This document shows, one piece after another, positions 23,820 to 32,474 of a stretch of DNA of 64,000 nt. The notes below the pieces were generated by a model. That model was given only the letters and a program-made list of their open reading frames with translations, did no database searches and had not been told where the DNA came from. The first letter of the stretch is position 1; the number at the start of each line of letters is the position of its first letter. Made by a program: the position numbers and the translations under genes. The stretch comes from Amycolatopsis bartoniae (lineage in GTDB: Bacteria > Actinomycetota > Actinomycetes > Mycobacteriales > Pseudonocardiaceae): positions 191,501 to 255,500 of the forward strand of contig NZ_JACHWH010000003.1 in NCBI RefSeq assembly GCF_014191255.1, in the 5' to 3' direction.

Positions 23820-24721
23820 CGCCCGGCCCCCTCGACCGGGTCGAGGACGACGTCGAATTCGAGCAGCCGGAACGGGTTCCCTACGCCGTAGTGCTCGGCC
23901 CGGACCGGGTCGTCGACGACCGTGACCGGGCGGATCAGCGACTTCTTCACCCCGAAGACGGTGTCCGAGTCCAAGTAGGGGCTGCCCTCGACGAAAACGT
24001 GCGTGGTCAGCGAGGCGTGCCCGGCGGCTTCGGCGATCACGTGGATGTGCGCGGGCCGGTTCGGGTGCCGTCGGGTGGCCGCCAGCAGTGCGCCGACGGG
24101 CCCGTCGTCCGGGATGGGGTAGTAGCGGGGCACGACCGTGCGCAGCCAGAACCGCCCACGCTCGTCCGTGGTGAACAGCCCGCGGAGGTTGCGCTCGGGC
24201 TGCACGTCCGGCTGCTGGACGTCGTAGAACCCGGCACCGTTGGCCTGCCACACGTCAACCAGCGCCCCGGCCAGCGGCGTCCCGTCGCTGGAGGTGACCT
24301 GCCCGGCGAACACGCACGGCGTGCCGTTCCCGTCGAGGGAGATGGTCGCCCCCAGTTCGCGGGGCGGGGACTCCACCAGGTGGAAGGGCCCGAGGACGGT
24401 GGTGTCCGTGGCCGCGGCCGACCTTCGGTTGTTGATGGCGTCGACCAGCATCGAAACCCCGAGCACGTCCGAGAGCAGCACGAACTCCTGCCTGGTGTCG
24501 TCGCACGTGTGGCCGACCGCGGTGAGGAAGTCGATCCCGGCCTGCCACTCGGCGTGGGAGGGTTCGACGTCCTTGACGAACGCGTGCAGGTGCCGCACCA
24601 GGCTGGTGAGCACCTGCTTGAGGCGCTCGTCCGGGGTGTCGCGCAGGCTCTGGACGACGATCTCGGCGGAGTCCTCCTCGCTGAACCCGGTCGCCTGCGC
24701 CGTTGACGCGCCGGCCGTCAT
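23816..24721 (-). CDS. Intradiol ring-cleavage dioxygenase (hydroxyquinol 1,2-dioxygenase type)
   Basis: 301 residues. An N-terminal helical dimerisation part (to ~residue 100) precedes the catalytic beta domain. Fe(III) ligands are visible as the Tyr of GFYDVQQ, the second Tyr in VPRYYPIP, and the two His of HPNRPAHIHV. The sequence TDTTVLGPFH matches the hydroxyquinol/catechol group. With maleylacetate reductase next door, cleavage of hydroxyquinol (1,2,4-benzenetriol) to maleylacetate is the best reading; catechol or chlorocatechol remain possible. ATG at 24721 overlaps the previous stop by 4 bases. Confidence 0.85.
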   Translation of the reverse strand: MTAGASTAQATGFSEEDSAEIVVQSLRDTPDERLKQVLTSLVRHLHAFVKDVEPSHAEWQAGIDFLTAVGHTCDDTRQEFVLLSDVLGVSMLVDAINNRRSAAATDTTVLGPFHLVESPPRELGATISLDGNGTPCVFAGQVTSSDGTPLAGALVDVWQANGAGFYDVQQPDVQPERNLRGLFTTDERGRFWLRTVVPRYYPIPDDGPVGALLAATRRHPNRPAHIHVIAEAAGHASLTTHVFVEGSPYLDSDTVFGVKKSLIRPVTVVDDPVRAEHYGVGNPFRLLEFDVVLDPVEGAGR

Positions 24722-25548
24722 CGCACGTCCTCCCTTGTCGTGGCCCAGCCGGGCGCGTCCAGGTCCGCCTCCCGCAGCACGGCCGCGGCGGCGTCGTAGG
24801 CCAGCCGCGCCGACTCGGTGGCGGGCCGGGCGTCGAGGTCGTCGGAGAAGACCTCCACCGACACCGGCACGGTGATCCCGCGCTCCCGCAACGCCCGCAG
24901 CAGCCCCTGGGTGTCCCCGGCACCTTGGCCGGGCAGAAGACGCGCGTGACGGGACTCCTCGGCCATCCGCGGGCCGGGTTCGGCCGCGACGTCGCACAGC
25001 TGCAGCGAGGTGAACGCGGGGGCGGGGATGTCCGCGAGGTCATCGACGCGGGCCCCGGAACGGAACCAGTGCCAGAGGTCGATGATCACTCCGCCGTTCC
25101 GGCGGCCCGCGGCGGCCACGATCTGCCAAACCTCGCCGAGGGTCCGGACCCCGCTGTAGGGCAGGAACTCGAACCCGACCAGCAGGCCGTGGTCGGCCGC
25201 CCGGTCGCAGAGCGCACCGAAGGGCTCCACCAGGTCCGCCAGCGGGTACTCGCCGAACATCGGCACGTTGAGCTGGCGCGCCCCGATCCGGTCGGCGAAC
25301 CGGAAGATCGTCTCCTCCATGGGGTCCGGGCCCGGCGCCCAGTCCCACAGGTGTTCGAGTTCGAGCACCCGCAGACCGTGCCGGTCCAGCAGGCCGCGGA
25401 TCTCCTCGTCGGACAGCCCGGAGCCCAGGTAGTCGGACATGCGCACGCCGATCCCCGCGAAGCCCGCCGCGGCCGCGGCCGAAACGCGCGTGGGGAAGTC
25501 GGCCTCCCGCAGCGTGCTCGCGCTGCAGGTCAGGTGTAGTTCTGTCAT
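24718..25548 (-). CDS. TIM-barrel sugar isomerase/epimerase-family protein
   Basis: 276 residues, xylose-isomerase-like TIM barrel: FAGIGVRMSDYL, LRVLELEHLWDWAP, GFEFLPYSGVRT, IIDLWHW and VSVEVFSDDLD carry the usual metal-binding Glu/Asp/His positions. Members include hydroxypyruvate isomerase, inosose dehydratase and 3-dehydroshikimate dehydratase. In this aromatic operon an aromatising dehydratase or a ring-processing role is conceivable but unproven. ATG at 25548 has GAGGAATCC in front; an ATG at 25560 overlaps the previous stop (ATGA) and is also possible. Confidence 0.75.
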   Translation of the reverse strand: MTELHLTCSASTLREADFPTRVSAAAAAGFAGIGVRMSDYLGSGLSDEEIRGLLDRHGLRVLELEHLWDWAPGPDPMEETIFRFADRIGARQLNVPMFGEYPLADLVEPFGALCDRAADHGLLVGFEFLPYSGVRTLGEVWQIVAAAGRRNGGVIIDLWHWFRSGARVDDLADIPAPAFTSLQLCDVAAEPGPRMAEESRHARLLPGQGAGDTQGLLRALRERGITVPVSVEVFSDDLDARPATESARLAYDAAAAVLREADLDAPGWATTREDVR

Positions 25549-25556
25549 CGGATTCC

Positions 25557-26189
25557 TCATTCCTCGGCGTGGGGGTCACCGGCGGTCGCCGAGCCCGCGA
25601 GCCAGCGCGCGCCCTCGTCGTAGAGCCGTCGCACCACGGGCCCGGTGAGCCCGGGGAGCCCGGCCTTCACCGTGAAACCCGCCTTCGTCTGCAGGTAGGC
25701 GAGATGGCGGTAGCCGGCCGGGAAGCGGCCGAGCAGCTCCGGATCGAGCGTGAGCGAAGCGCCCGGGTCCACGACGTCGAGCCGGTCCTTCTCGTAGATC
25801 GGCTGCCTGCGCACGATCGTCCAGTCGCCGTCGTGCCGGGCGCAGAAGTCGTAGAACCGCCCGGTGCACACCACGTCGACCAGCACCCCGTCGACCTCGG
25901 CGCGCTGGTTGATCGTCATCTTCGTCTGCGTGATGGCCCGGTCGCCCACCACGTCGGCGCTGTGCCCGCCGAGGAAGTGCAGGATCGAGACGCCGCGGTC
26001 GAAACCCTCGCGCGAAACGGCGATGAAGTCCGCGGCCGGGCCTTGGAACCACGTCGCGGTCATCCACCCGTCGACCGGGTGCCAGACGGTGGCGAAACGG
26101 TCCCAGTCACCGGCGTCCCGCCAGATCGCCCAGTTCTCGACCAGCTGGCGGAGGGCGGCCCGGTCCTCGGCCGGAGTCGGCGCGGCCAT
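25557..26189 (-). CDS. SnoaL-like (NTF2-fold) protein
   Basis: 210 residues with a SnoaL_4/NTF2-type cone fold: LRQLVENWAIWRDAGDWDRF near the N-terminus is the classical opening, followed by beta strands (MTINQRAEVDGVLVDVVCTG). Members are small hydrolases, isomerases or dehydratase-like proteins; it also resembles ring-hydroxylating dioxygenase beta subunits but has no alpha subunit nearby. The C-terminal ~60 residues (after DRLDVVDPG) form an extension. ATG at 26189 overlaps the previous stop by one base (TGATG). Confidence 0.75.
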   Translation of the reverse strand: MAAPTPAEDRAALRQLVENWAIWRDAGDWDRFATVWHPVDGWMTATWFQGPAADFIAVSREGFDRGVSILHFLGGHSADVVGDRAITQTKMTINQRAEVDGVLVDVVCTGRFYDFCARHDGDWTIVRRQPIYEKDRLDVVDPGASLTLDPELLGRFPAGYRHLAYLQTKAGFTVKAGLPGLTGPVVRRLYDEGARWLAGSATAGDPHAEE

Positions 26190-27043
26190 CACGCGGCGAG
26201 GAAGGTGTCGAGGGCGGCGAGGACCGCGGCGGGGCGTTCCTCGGCGACCCAGTGCCCGCAGTCCGGAATGGACCCTCCGGTGACGTCCGTGGCGAACTCC
26301 CGGAGCATGTCCACGATGCGGGGTCCCCAGCGGTCCTCGCCGCCGAGGGCGAGCACGGGGACGGTGAGCGGTTCCCGGGCCAGCCGGCGGTTGTCCTCGG
26401 CGTCCTGCGGGAAGGCGCGATACCACTCCAGCGAGCCGCGCGTGGCGCCCGGCTGAGCCAGCGCGCGGGCGTAGTGCCCGATCTCCTCGTCGGTGAACGC
26501 CGCGTGGTTGGTGCCACGGTCACGGAAGAACGCCTCGACGTAGCCGTATTCCCGGCCCTGGATCAGGAACTCCGGCATGTCCCGGTGCATGTGGAACGGG
26601 AAGTGCCACACCTTCGGGTCCGCGAAGATCCCCTCCCAGACCGAAGCCCCGGGCAGCGGCGCGTCGAGGAATCCGAGGTGGGTGACGGTGTCGCGGTGCG
26701 TGGCGGCCCACGCGTAGGCCACCATCGCCCCGATGTCGTGACCCACGACCCGCACCCGGTCGAACCCCAGCAGCTCGCGCAGCCGGTCGAGTTCGTGCGC
26801 CATGGTGACCTTGTCGTAGCCGGTCAAGGGCTTCGACGACTGCCCCGCGCCCTTGAGGTCCACCGCGATCACGGTGTGGGTTCGGGCCAGTCCGGGGATG
26901 ACGTGCCGCCATTCGTACCAGGTCTGCGGCCAGCCGTGCAGCAGCACGACCGCGGGTCCGGAACCCGCGACCACGGCGTGCAGCCGTACGCCGTCGGCCA
27001 CCTCCTTCGTCACGTGGTGGAGCTCCACGGGAGTGTCCGGCAT
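26189..27043 (-). CDS. Alpha/beta hydrolase, epoxide hydrolase/dehalogenase-like
   Basis: 284 residues. The oxyanion-hole motif is LLHGWPQTWYEWR (~residues 34-46), the nucleophile elbow VVGHDIGAMVAYA (Asp nucleophile, ~residue 102), and the base His is in PDCGHWVAEERP near the end. Asp as nucleophile points to epoxide hydrolase or haloacid dehalogenase rather than esterase chemistry. It is the second gene of the hydroxyquinol operon, four bases after the transporter. ATG at 27043 follows GAAGGATGATC. Substrate unknown. Confidence 0.85.
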   Translation of the reverse strand: MPDTPVELHHVTKEVADGVRLHAVVAGSGPAVVLLHGWPQTWYEWRHVIPGLARTHTVIAVDLKGAGQSSKPLTGYDKVTMAHELDRLRELLGFDRVRVVGHDIGAMVAYAWAATHRDTVTHLGFLDAPLPGASVWEGIFADPKVWHFPFHMHRDMPEFLIQGREYGYVEAFFRDRGTNHAAFTDEEIGHYARALAQPGATRGSLEWYRAFPQDAEDNRRLAREPLTVPVLALGGEDRWGPRIVDMLREFATDVTGGSIPDCGHWVAEERPAAVLAALDTFLAA

Positions 27044-27047
27044 CTGA

Positions 27048-28418
27048 TCATCCTTCCTTCGTGGTGGTGAGCGGGGCGGCGGAAGCCGGAACCGGAAGCC
27101 GGTCCCGGTAGGCGCGTCCCTTGACGACCATGCACAGCGCGCCGATCGTGATCGGGACGAGGAGCAACAGGAAGACCTGCTGGAAGCCGAGTCCGATGCT
27201 GGCCAGTGCGGTGCCGACCCCGCCACCCGCGACTGCCCCGGCCCGCGACATCCCCGCCGTCCAGCTGGTGCCGGTCGAGCGGATGTCGGTGGGGTAGAAG
27301 GTCGCCGAGATGACGGTGTACCCGGTCGAGATCGAGTTGGTGCACATCCCCAGCACGAAGATCAGTGTGGCGAGCAGCAGGGTCGACCGGGGCGACACGG
27401 CGATGAGCAGCGCCATCCCCGCGCCGAGGACCGAGGTGAGCACGAGCGTCCGGTGCGGCCCGACCCGTTCCTGCAGCAGGCCGATCACCGCGCAGCCGAT
27501 CACCCCGCCGACCTGGAGCAGGGTCGTGAGCAGGGAGATCTCGCCGGTGCCGAAACCGGCCGCGGTGAACAGGTACGGCAGCCAGGTGTTGGTGAGGTAC
27601 ACCGTGAACATCACGGCCATGTAGCCCAGCCAGAGCGTCAGCGTCCCGGTCCGCATCGGCCGCTTGAGCAGCAGCGCGATCGGGTAGGTGCGGATCCGCG
27701 CCGCGGCCTCGCGGGCGAAGACGGTGCCGGGTCCCGCGCTGCCGGGCTCGACGTGGTTGCAGAAGCGGAGGAGCCGGTCGTGGTGACGCCCCGAGTTGGC
27801 CAGGAAGCGCGGCGACTCGGGGAGCCGCACCAGCACGACGAGCAGGATCGCCACCCCCACCAGTCCACACAGGACGATCGCGGTCCGCCAGCCCGCCCCG
27901 GCGACGACGAACGGGATCGCGAGCGCGCCGATCGCCGCTCCGGCGGGGAAACCCGCCCAGATGATCGCGACGGTGATCCGCCTGCTGCGGGTGGGGACCG
28001 TCTCGGTGACCAGCGCCGCGACGTTCGGCATGGAGGCGCCGAGACCCAGCCCGGTCACCAGGCGCAGCAGGCTGAAGGTGAGGACGCCGGTGGTCAGGGC
28101 GGTGAGCAGGGTCGCGGCGGCGAACACCGCGATCGACCACGCGATCACGGTTCTGCGGCCGAACCGGTCCCCGAGCGGGCCGGCCACGAACGAGCCGACG
28201 CCCAGCCCGGCCAGGCCACTGGTCACCGCTGGGGCGAGCTGGGCGGTGGTGACTCCCCAGTCGGCCTTGAGCTGCGTCGCGAGGAAGCCCGCGACCGTGA
28301 CTTCGAGGCCGTCGACGACGATGCAGAGCAGGCAGGCGAACAGGGCGCCGAGCTGGAACCTGCCCAGCGGATTTCGATCGATGACGGTGCGGACGTCGAC
28401 TGTGCCAGTCGCAGACAT
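27048..28418 (-). CDS. Aromatic acid:H+ symporter-type MFS transporter
   Basis: 456 residues, 12 predicted membrane helices. The AAHS-type signature GPLGDRFGRRTVI lies between helices 2 and 3, and the first helix contains the conserved Asp (CIVVDGLEVTVAGF). Members such as PcaK and MhpT import benzoates and related aromatic acids. It is the first gene of the operon that ends with maleylacetate reductase. ATG at 28418. The palindrome at 28514-28530 lies 96 bp upstream. Confidence 0.85.
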   Translation of the reverse strand: MSATGTVDVRTVIDRNPLGRFQLGALFACLLCIVVDGLEVTVAGFLATQLKADWGVTTAQLAPAVTSGLAGLGVGSFVAGPLGDRFGRRTVIAWSIAVFAAATLLTALTTGVLTFSLLRLVTGLGLGASMPNVAALVTETVPTRSRRITVAIIWAGFPAGAAIGALAIPFVVAGAGWRTAIVLCGLVGVAILLVVLVRLPESPRFLANSGRHHDRLLRFCNHVEPGSAGPGTVFAREAAARIRTYPIALLLKRPMRTGTLTLWLGYMAVMFTVYLTNTWLPYLFTAAGFGTGEISLLTTLLQVGGVIGCAVIGLLQERVGPHRTLVLTSVLGAGMALLIAVSPRSTLLLATLIFVLGMCTNSISTGYTVISATFYPTDIRSTGTSWTAGMSRAGAVAGGGVGTALASIGLGFQQVFLLLLVPITIGALCMVVKGRAYRDRLPVPASAAPLTTTKEG

Positions 28419-28513
28419 TGAGACCTCGGCATCTGTTGGGAACTCGGAAGGGTGCCCCGTTCGGCACGGCAGAGGGATGATCACCGCTCGCGAGCGGCGG
28501 CCGCCAGCCTCGA

Positions 28514-28530
28514 CTGCCATCCAGTGGCAG
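28514..28530. promoter_or_regulatory. Candidate IclR operator 1 (CTGCCA-N5-TGGCAG)
   Basis: CTGCCA-TCCAG-TGGCAG, a 6+6 perfect inverted repeat in the gap between the IclR gene and the transporter operon. The same arms and spacing recur at 30514-30530 before the Gfo/Idh gene. The right half AGTGGCAGCC is identical in both. Confidence 0.65.
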
Positions 28531-28571
28531 CCACCGCTGAGCGGCACCGCCGGACCGAGGGCGCCCGGTCC

Positions 28572-29327
28572 TCAGGCGAGCCGTCGGGAGATCCCGAGGG
28601 CCGCCGTCCGCACGGCGGGCCCGAGCTGGTCCACCCGCAGGTGTGAGTGCGTCACGATGCCCAGGGCGCCCTGCACCGTGCCCGAGGCGTCGCGGATGGG
28701 CGCGGCCACCGACACCGCGCCCAGCGTCATCTCCTCGTACGAGTAGGCGATGCCCTGCTCCACCACGGCTTCGAGCGCCGAGGCCAGCCGTCCCGGTTGG
28801 ACGATCGTGTTGCGGGTGAGCGCGGGCAGCCCGGCCGTGGCGAGGTCGCGCCACACCTGCGGCGGGGAGAAGGCGAGCAGCACCTTGCCGACGGCGGTGG
28901 CGTGCAGCGGCAGGCGCCCGCCGACGAGGGTGGCGGTCGGCACCGCCTGCCGGCTCGAGATCTTCTCGACGCACAGCGCCTCACCGTCGTCGAGCACCGC
29001 GAGCTGGACGTTCTCCCGCGTGGCCTCGCAGAGGTCCTGCATGAACGGGAAGGCTGCCTCGCTGAGCACCCGCTGCCGGGGCGCCAGCGACCCGATGCGC
29101 CACAACCGGATCCCGATCCGGAAGTGCCGCCCGTCCGGCAGGCGTTCGAGCCCGCCCCACGCCACCAGCTCGGCGATCAGCCGCCGGGCCGTCGAGAGCG
29201 GCAGACCGGCCCTGTCGGCGATTTCGGTGAGGGTGAGCGTGGGGTGCGCCACGTCGAAGCAGTCCAGCACCGCGAGCAACCGCCCGGAGACGCTCTGCCC
29301 CGGACTGGCGGAATTACCGGCCACCAC
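28572..29327 (-). CDS. IclR-family regulator of the aromatic operon
   Basis: 251 residues. N-terminal winged HTH (LLAVLDCFDVAHPTLTLTEI, then RAGLPLSTARRLIAELV) and a C-terminal GAF-like effector domain (VEKISSRQAVPTATLVGGRL; LHATAVGKVLLA). IclR proteins usually bind an aromatic acid or pathway intermediate and act as repressor or activator. It lies upstream and codirectional with the catabolic operon, and 67 bp behind the Gfo/Idh gene. Several GTG starts are possible (29378, 29327, 29324); 29327 has GGAGG in front. Confidence 0.85.
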   Translation of the reverse strand: MVAGNSASPGQSVSGRLLAVLDCFDVAHPTLTLTEIADRAGLPLSTARRLIAELVAWGGLERLPDGRHFRIGIRLWRIGSLAPRQRVLSEAAFPFMQDLCEATRENVQLAVLDDGEALCVEKISSRQAVPTATLVGGRLPLHATAVGKVLLAFSPPQVWRDLATAGLPALTRNTIVQPGRLASALEAVVEQGIAYSYEEMTLGAVSVAAPIRDASGTVQGALGIVTHSHLRVDQLGPAVRTAALGISRRLA

Positions 29328-29394
29328 TCCCACCTCCGGCCGGACTTCTCCACGTTCAGCAAGCAACGTTACCCGCACGGCTCGCCGGAAAGGA

Positions 29395-30435
29395 TCAACC
29401 GGCCAGCGACTGGGACGCGGCGCGCACCACTTCGAGACTGCGCAACGCGTCCTCGGCCGTGACGAGGGGCTGGGCCCGGCCGGCCGCGACGTCCGCGAAG
29501 TGCGCCAGCTGCCGCGCGAACGCGTCGGCGCCCTCGACGGGGAGCCGGGTCTGCGCGACCGGTTCGAGCCAGGACGGCTCCGGCTGCGTGAACACCGTCA
29601 GGTCCGGCACCGAGACGGAACCCTGCGAGCCCGCGATCAGCAAGCACGGCTGCCCCGGGTGGTAGGGGAAGGTGGGATCGTCCTCAGTGGCCTGGTCCCA
29701 GCCCCACGGCGAGACCGCGGAGTCGGACCCGGCCAGCGTGCCGATCGCCCCGTTCTCGAACCGCAGGACGAGCCCCGCGGTGTCCTCGACCTCCAGTCCG
29801 CGTGCCTTGTTCGAGGCGATCGCCTGCACCGAGACGATCTCACCCACCAGATGACGCAGCATGTCCACTTCGTGGATCAGGTTGATCAGCAGCACCCCGC
29901 CACCGGGGCGCCGCCGTCGCCACCCGACCTCGAAGTAGGGGTCCGTCTTGTGGGTGGCCCAGATCGCGGCGACGGTGCGGATCTCCCCGAGTCGCCCTTC
30001 CGCGATCAGCGCCCGCGCGGCGGCCACCGCGGGATGGTGGCGCCGGTGGTGTCCGACGAGGACCCGCGCCTGCGGGTCTTCGGCGAGCCGGTCGAGCAAC
30101 GGACCCGCCTGCTCGCGGTCGACGGCCACCGGCTTCTCGACGAGGACCGCGACGCCCGCGTCCAGGCAGTCGAGGGCGTGGGAGACGTGCATCTCGCTCG
30201 GACTCGCCACGATGACGCCGTCGAGGTCTCCGCGCGCCAGCATCTCCCGGTGGTCGGTGTAGCGGGCGACGTCCTGCAGTTCGCCCGGCACGGGCCGGTC
30301 CGAGCCGAACGCGGGATCGGCCACGGCCACCAGGTCGGCCCGGTCCGACCGGCCGATGAAGCGGCTGTGCCGCAGGCCGAACGTGCCCGCTCCGATCAAT
30401 CCCAGCCTGCTGCGCTGCCCGTCTTGTCGTGCCAT
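29395..30435 (-). CDS. Gfo/Idh/MocA-family oxidoreductase
   Basis: 346 residues. Rossmann motif LGLIGAGTFG near residue 11, the family EKP motif (VEKPVAV ~residue 93), and LIHEVDMLRHL with the catalytic Asp-x3-His. These NAD(P)-dependent enzymes oxidise sugars, inositols and related cyclic polyols, or reduce the ketones. Its coupling with the hydroxyquinol operon through a shared palindrome suggests that the starting compound may be a cyclic polyol or a glycoside. ATG at 30435 with GGAGG 10 bases upstream. Confidence 0.85.
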   Translation of the reverse strand: MARQDGQRSRLGLIGAGTFGLRHSRFIGRSDRADLVAVADPAFGSDRPVPGELQDVARYTDHREMLARGDLDGVIVASPSEMHVSHALDCLDAGVAVLVEKPVAVDREQAGPLLDRLAEDPQARVLVGHHRRHHPAVAAARALIAEGRLGEIRTVAAIWATHKTDPYFEVGWRRRRPGGGVLLINLIHEVDMLRHLVGEIVSVQAIASNKARGLEVEDTAGLVLRFENGAIGTLAGSDSAVSPWGWDQATEDDPTFPYHPGQPCLLIAGSQGSVSVPDLTVFTQPEPSWLEPVAQTRLPVEGADAFARQLAHFADVAAGRAQPLVTAEDALRSLEVVRAASQSLAG

Positions 30436-30510
30436 GAACGCAGGACCTCCCACTCTGTACGGATCGTTCCACCGCGATTGTCATCACCTCACCCGCCGAG
30501 CCACCACACC

Positions 30511-30533
30511 CGGCTGCCACTGAGTGGCAGCCG
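30511..30533. promoter_or_regulatory. Candidate IclR operator 2
   Basis: Perfect palindrome with arms CGGCTGCCACT and its complement, centred at 30522, containing CTGCCA-CTGAG-TGGCAG. It lies 76 bp upstream of the Gfo/Idh start and matches operator 1 in arms and spacing. Confidence 0.7.
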
Positions 30534-30606
30534 TGCGCAGCGGGGGACAAGATGGGCCACCTTCGGGGCGGTTGCCCGGGGGTGTGGGTGGGCAGACTGG
30601 TTCGGT

Positions 30607-31485
30607 ATGAGCGTGAGGGATGGTTCGGGGCTTGCGGAGTTTTTGAGTACGTGCCGGGCGCGGGTGAGCCCGGAGCAGGTGGGTTTGGGGCAGGAGTCGA
30701 CACGTCGTCGGGTGCCGGGTTTGCGGCGGGAGGAGTTGGCGCGGCTGGCGGGGGTCAGTGTGGACTATTACACGCGGCTGGAGCAGGGTCGTAGTCGTAG
30801 CGCGTCGGCTGAGGTGCTGGATGCTTTGGCGGTGGCGTTGCGGCTGGATGAGGCCGAGCGGCAGCACCTGTTCGACCTGGCCCGTTCCGAACCGGCGCGG
30901 CGCCAGCGCCGTGCGCGTCCGCAGCGGGTGGATCCGGCGACTCTGCGGTTGATCGAGACGTTGGAGGAGGTGTGTTGCCCGGCTTTTGTGCTGGGCCGGC
31001 GGCTGGATGTGCTGGCGCACAACCGGTTGGCCGGGGCGTTGATCACGGAGTTCCGTGCGTTGCCCGCGTCGCGGCGTAACCAGGCCCGGTTTGTGTTCCT
31101 CGATCCGCACGCGCGGGAGTTGTATGCCGATTGGGCGGCGGTGGCGTCGGACACGGTGGCGATGCTGCGGTTGGATGCCGGGCGGTACCCGCATGATCCG
31201 CAGTTGTCGGCTCTGGTCGGGGAGCTGTCCATCCATTCGGAGGAGTTCCGCAGGTGGTGGCCGGACCACAAGGTGCATCGGCGCACCACTGGGACGAAGG
31301 CCTATCGCCATCCGCTGGTTGGTGAGCTGACCGTGGAGTACCAGGCCCTGCACCCCGCCGGCGACCGGGATCAGACCTTGTTCGTCTACACCACGGAACC
31401 GGGTTCGGCGTCGGATACCTCGTTGCGGTTGCTGGCCCACTGGCATGACCAGGAACAGCGCGACGTCTCGGTCGACACCCGCTGA
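30607..31485 (+). CDS. MmyB-like HTH regulator
   Basis: 292 residues: an Xre-type HTH (GLRREELARLAGVSVDYYTR, ~residues 38-57) and a C-terminal ligand-binding domain (PAFVLGRRLDVLAHN, then RWWPDHKVHRR) of the MmyB type, which in known cases binds a fatty acid-like ligand. It commonly sits beside an SDR that it controls; here an SDR begins 135 bp downstream in the same direction. Codon use is unusual for the window: many TTG, GGT and CGT codons. ATG at 30607. Its own promoter lies near the IclR palindrome. Confidence 0.85.
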   Translation: MSVRDGSGLAEFLSTCRARVSPEQVGLGQESTRRRVPGLRREELARLAGVSVDYYTRLEQGRSRSASAEVLDALAVALRLDEAERQHLFDLARSEPARRQRRARPQRVDPATLRLIETLEEVCCPAFVLGRRLDVLAHNRLAGALITEFRALPASRRNQARFVFLDPHARELYADWAAVASDTVAMLRLDAGRYPHDPQLSALVGELSIHSEEFRRWWPDHKVHRRTTGTKAYRHPLVGELTVEYQALHPAGDRDQTLFVYTTEPGSASDTSLRLLAHWHDQEQRDVSVDTR

Positions 31486-31584
31486 GATCTTCCTGGGTGG
31501 CCCGGTTTGTCCCCGGATGGCCAGGGCCTTGTCCGGGCCCCATTTCGTGGTCCTGGGTTGGTTGAGTGGCAGGGGTGAGCGGTG

Positions 31585-31595
31585 GAAACAGTTTC
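31585..31595. promoter_or_regulatory. Palindrome GAAAC-A-GTTTC before the SDR
   Basis: Perfect 11-bp inverted repeat 25 bp upstream of the SDR start, in the 135-bp gap after the HTH gene. A likely operator for the HTH protein; binding is inferred. Confidence 0.45.
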
Positions 31596-31620
31596 ACCCG
31601 GAAATCCTGAAAGGACACTC

Positions 31621-32454
31621 ATGTCGACGTGGTTCATTACTGGTGCGGGGCGTGGTCTCGGTGCGGACATCGCTCGCGCGGCTCTGGCGGGCGGTGACAA
31701 CGTTGCGGTTGCGGTGCGTGACCCGGCCCGGCTGCCGGCCGATCTCCGGAACTCCGATCGTGTGTTCGCCGTCGCGCTGGATGTGACTCGGACCGGGGAT
31801 ATTCCGGCTGCGGTGCGGTCGGTGGTTGAGCGTTTCGGGGGTATTGATGTGCTGGTGAACAACGCGGGCCGGGGTCTGCTGGGGGCGTTGGAGGAGGTCA
31901 CCGACGCGGAGGCGCGGTCGTTGTTCGATCTCAACGTGTTCGGTCTGATCAACGTCACTCGCGCGGTGCTGCCGGTCATGCGGGCCCGGGGTGGTGGCAA
32001 GCTGGTGCACATCGGTTCCCGCTCCGGTTTCGAGGGCGAGCCCGGGGTGAGCGTGTACAGTGCGTCGAAGTTCGCCGTGGCCGGGATCAGCGAGGCCCTG
32101 TCGGTGGAGTTGGCGCCGTTCGGTGTGCAGAGCATGGTGGTCGAGCCCGGGGTGTTCCGTACCGACTTCCTCGACCGGTCCTCGCTGTCGGTGGCGGGTC
32201 ACCGGATCGCCGCCTATGACGGCACTCCCGCGCACGCCACGCTGGAGTGGGCCGGGGAGGCCAACCACACCCAGCTCGGCGACCCGGTCAAGGGTGCCGC
32301 CCTGATCTACGAGGTCGCCTGTCAGGACACGCTGCCCACGCACCTGCCACTGGGTCGCGATGCCCTCGACCGCCTGGAAGTCAAGATCGCGCAACGGCGC
32401 GACGAGGTGGCGAGGTGGCGGGAGAAGTCCGCGGCCACCGCGCACAACGGGTAG
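31621..32454 (+). CDS. Short-chain dehydrogenase/reductase
   Basis: 277 residues, classical SDR: TGAGRGLGAD (cofactor loop, ~residues 7-16), NNAG, catalytic Ser region HIGSRSG and YSASK. Longer than the ~250-residue norm by a C-terminal extension (after EPGVFRTDF), as in the oxidoreductases controlled by MmyB-like regulators. ATG at 31621 follows AAAGGACACTC. Same unusual codon use (TTG, GGT) as the HTH gene, so the pair probably moved together. Substrate unknown. Confidence 0.85.
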   Translation: MSTWFITGAGRGLGADIARAALAGGDNVAVAVRDPARLPADLRNSDRVFAVALDVTRTGDIPAAVRSVVERFGGIDVLVNNAGRGLLGALEEVTDAEARSLFDLNVFGLINVTRAVLPVMRARGGGKLVHIGSRSGFEGEPGVSVYSASKFAVAGISEALSVELAPFGVQSMVVEPGVFRTDFLDRSSLSVAGHRIAAYDGTPAHATLEWAGEANHTQLGDPVKGAALIYEVACQDTLPTHLPLGRDALDRLEVKIAQRRDEVARWREKSAATAHNG

Positions 32455-32474
32455 CCAGGTCGCCGGATTCTCGT

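Noticed and set aside
30511..30533. Palindrome as the operator of the MmyB-like HTH gene at 30607
   Set aside because: The same arms and spacing occur at 28514 with no HTH gene of that type nearby, and both sites precede units linked to the IclR gene. Dual use cannot be excluded.
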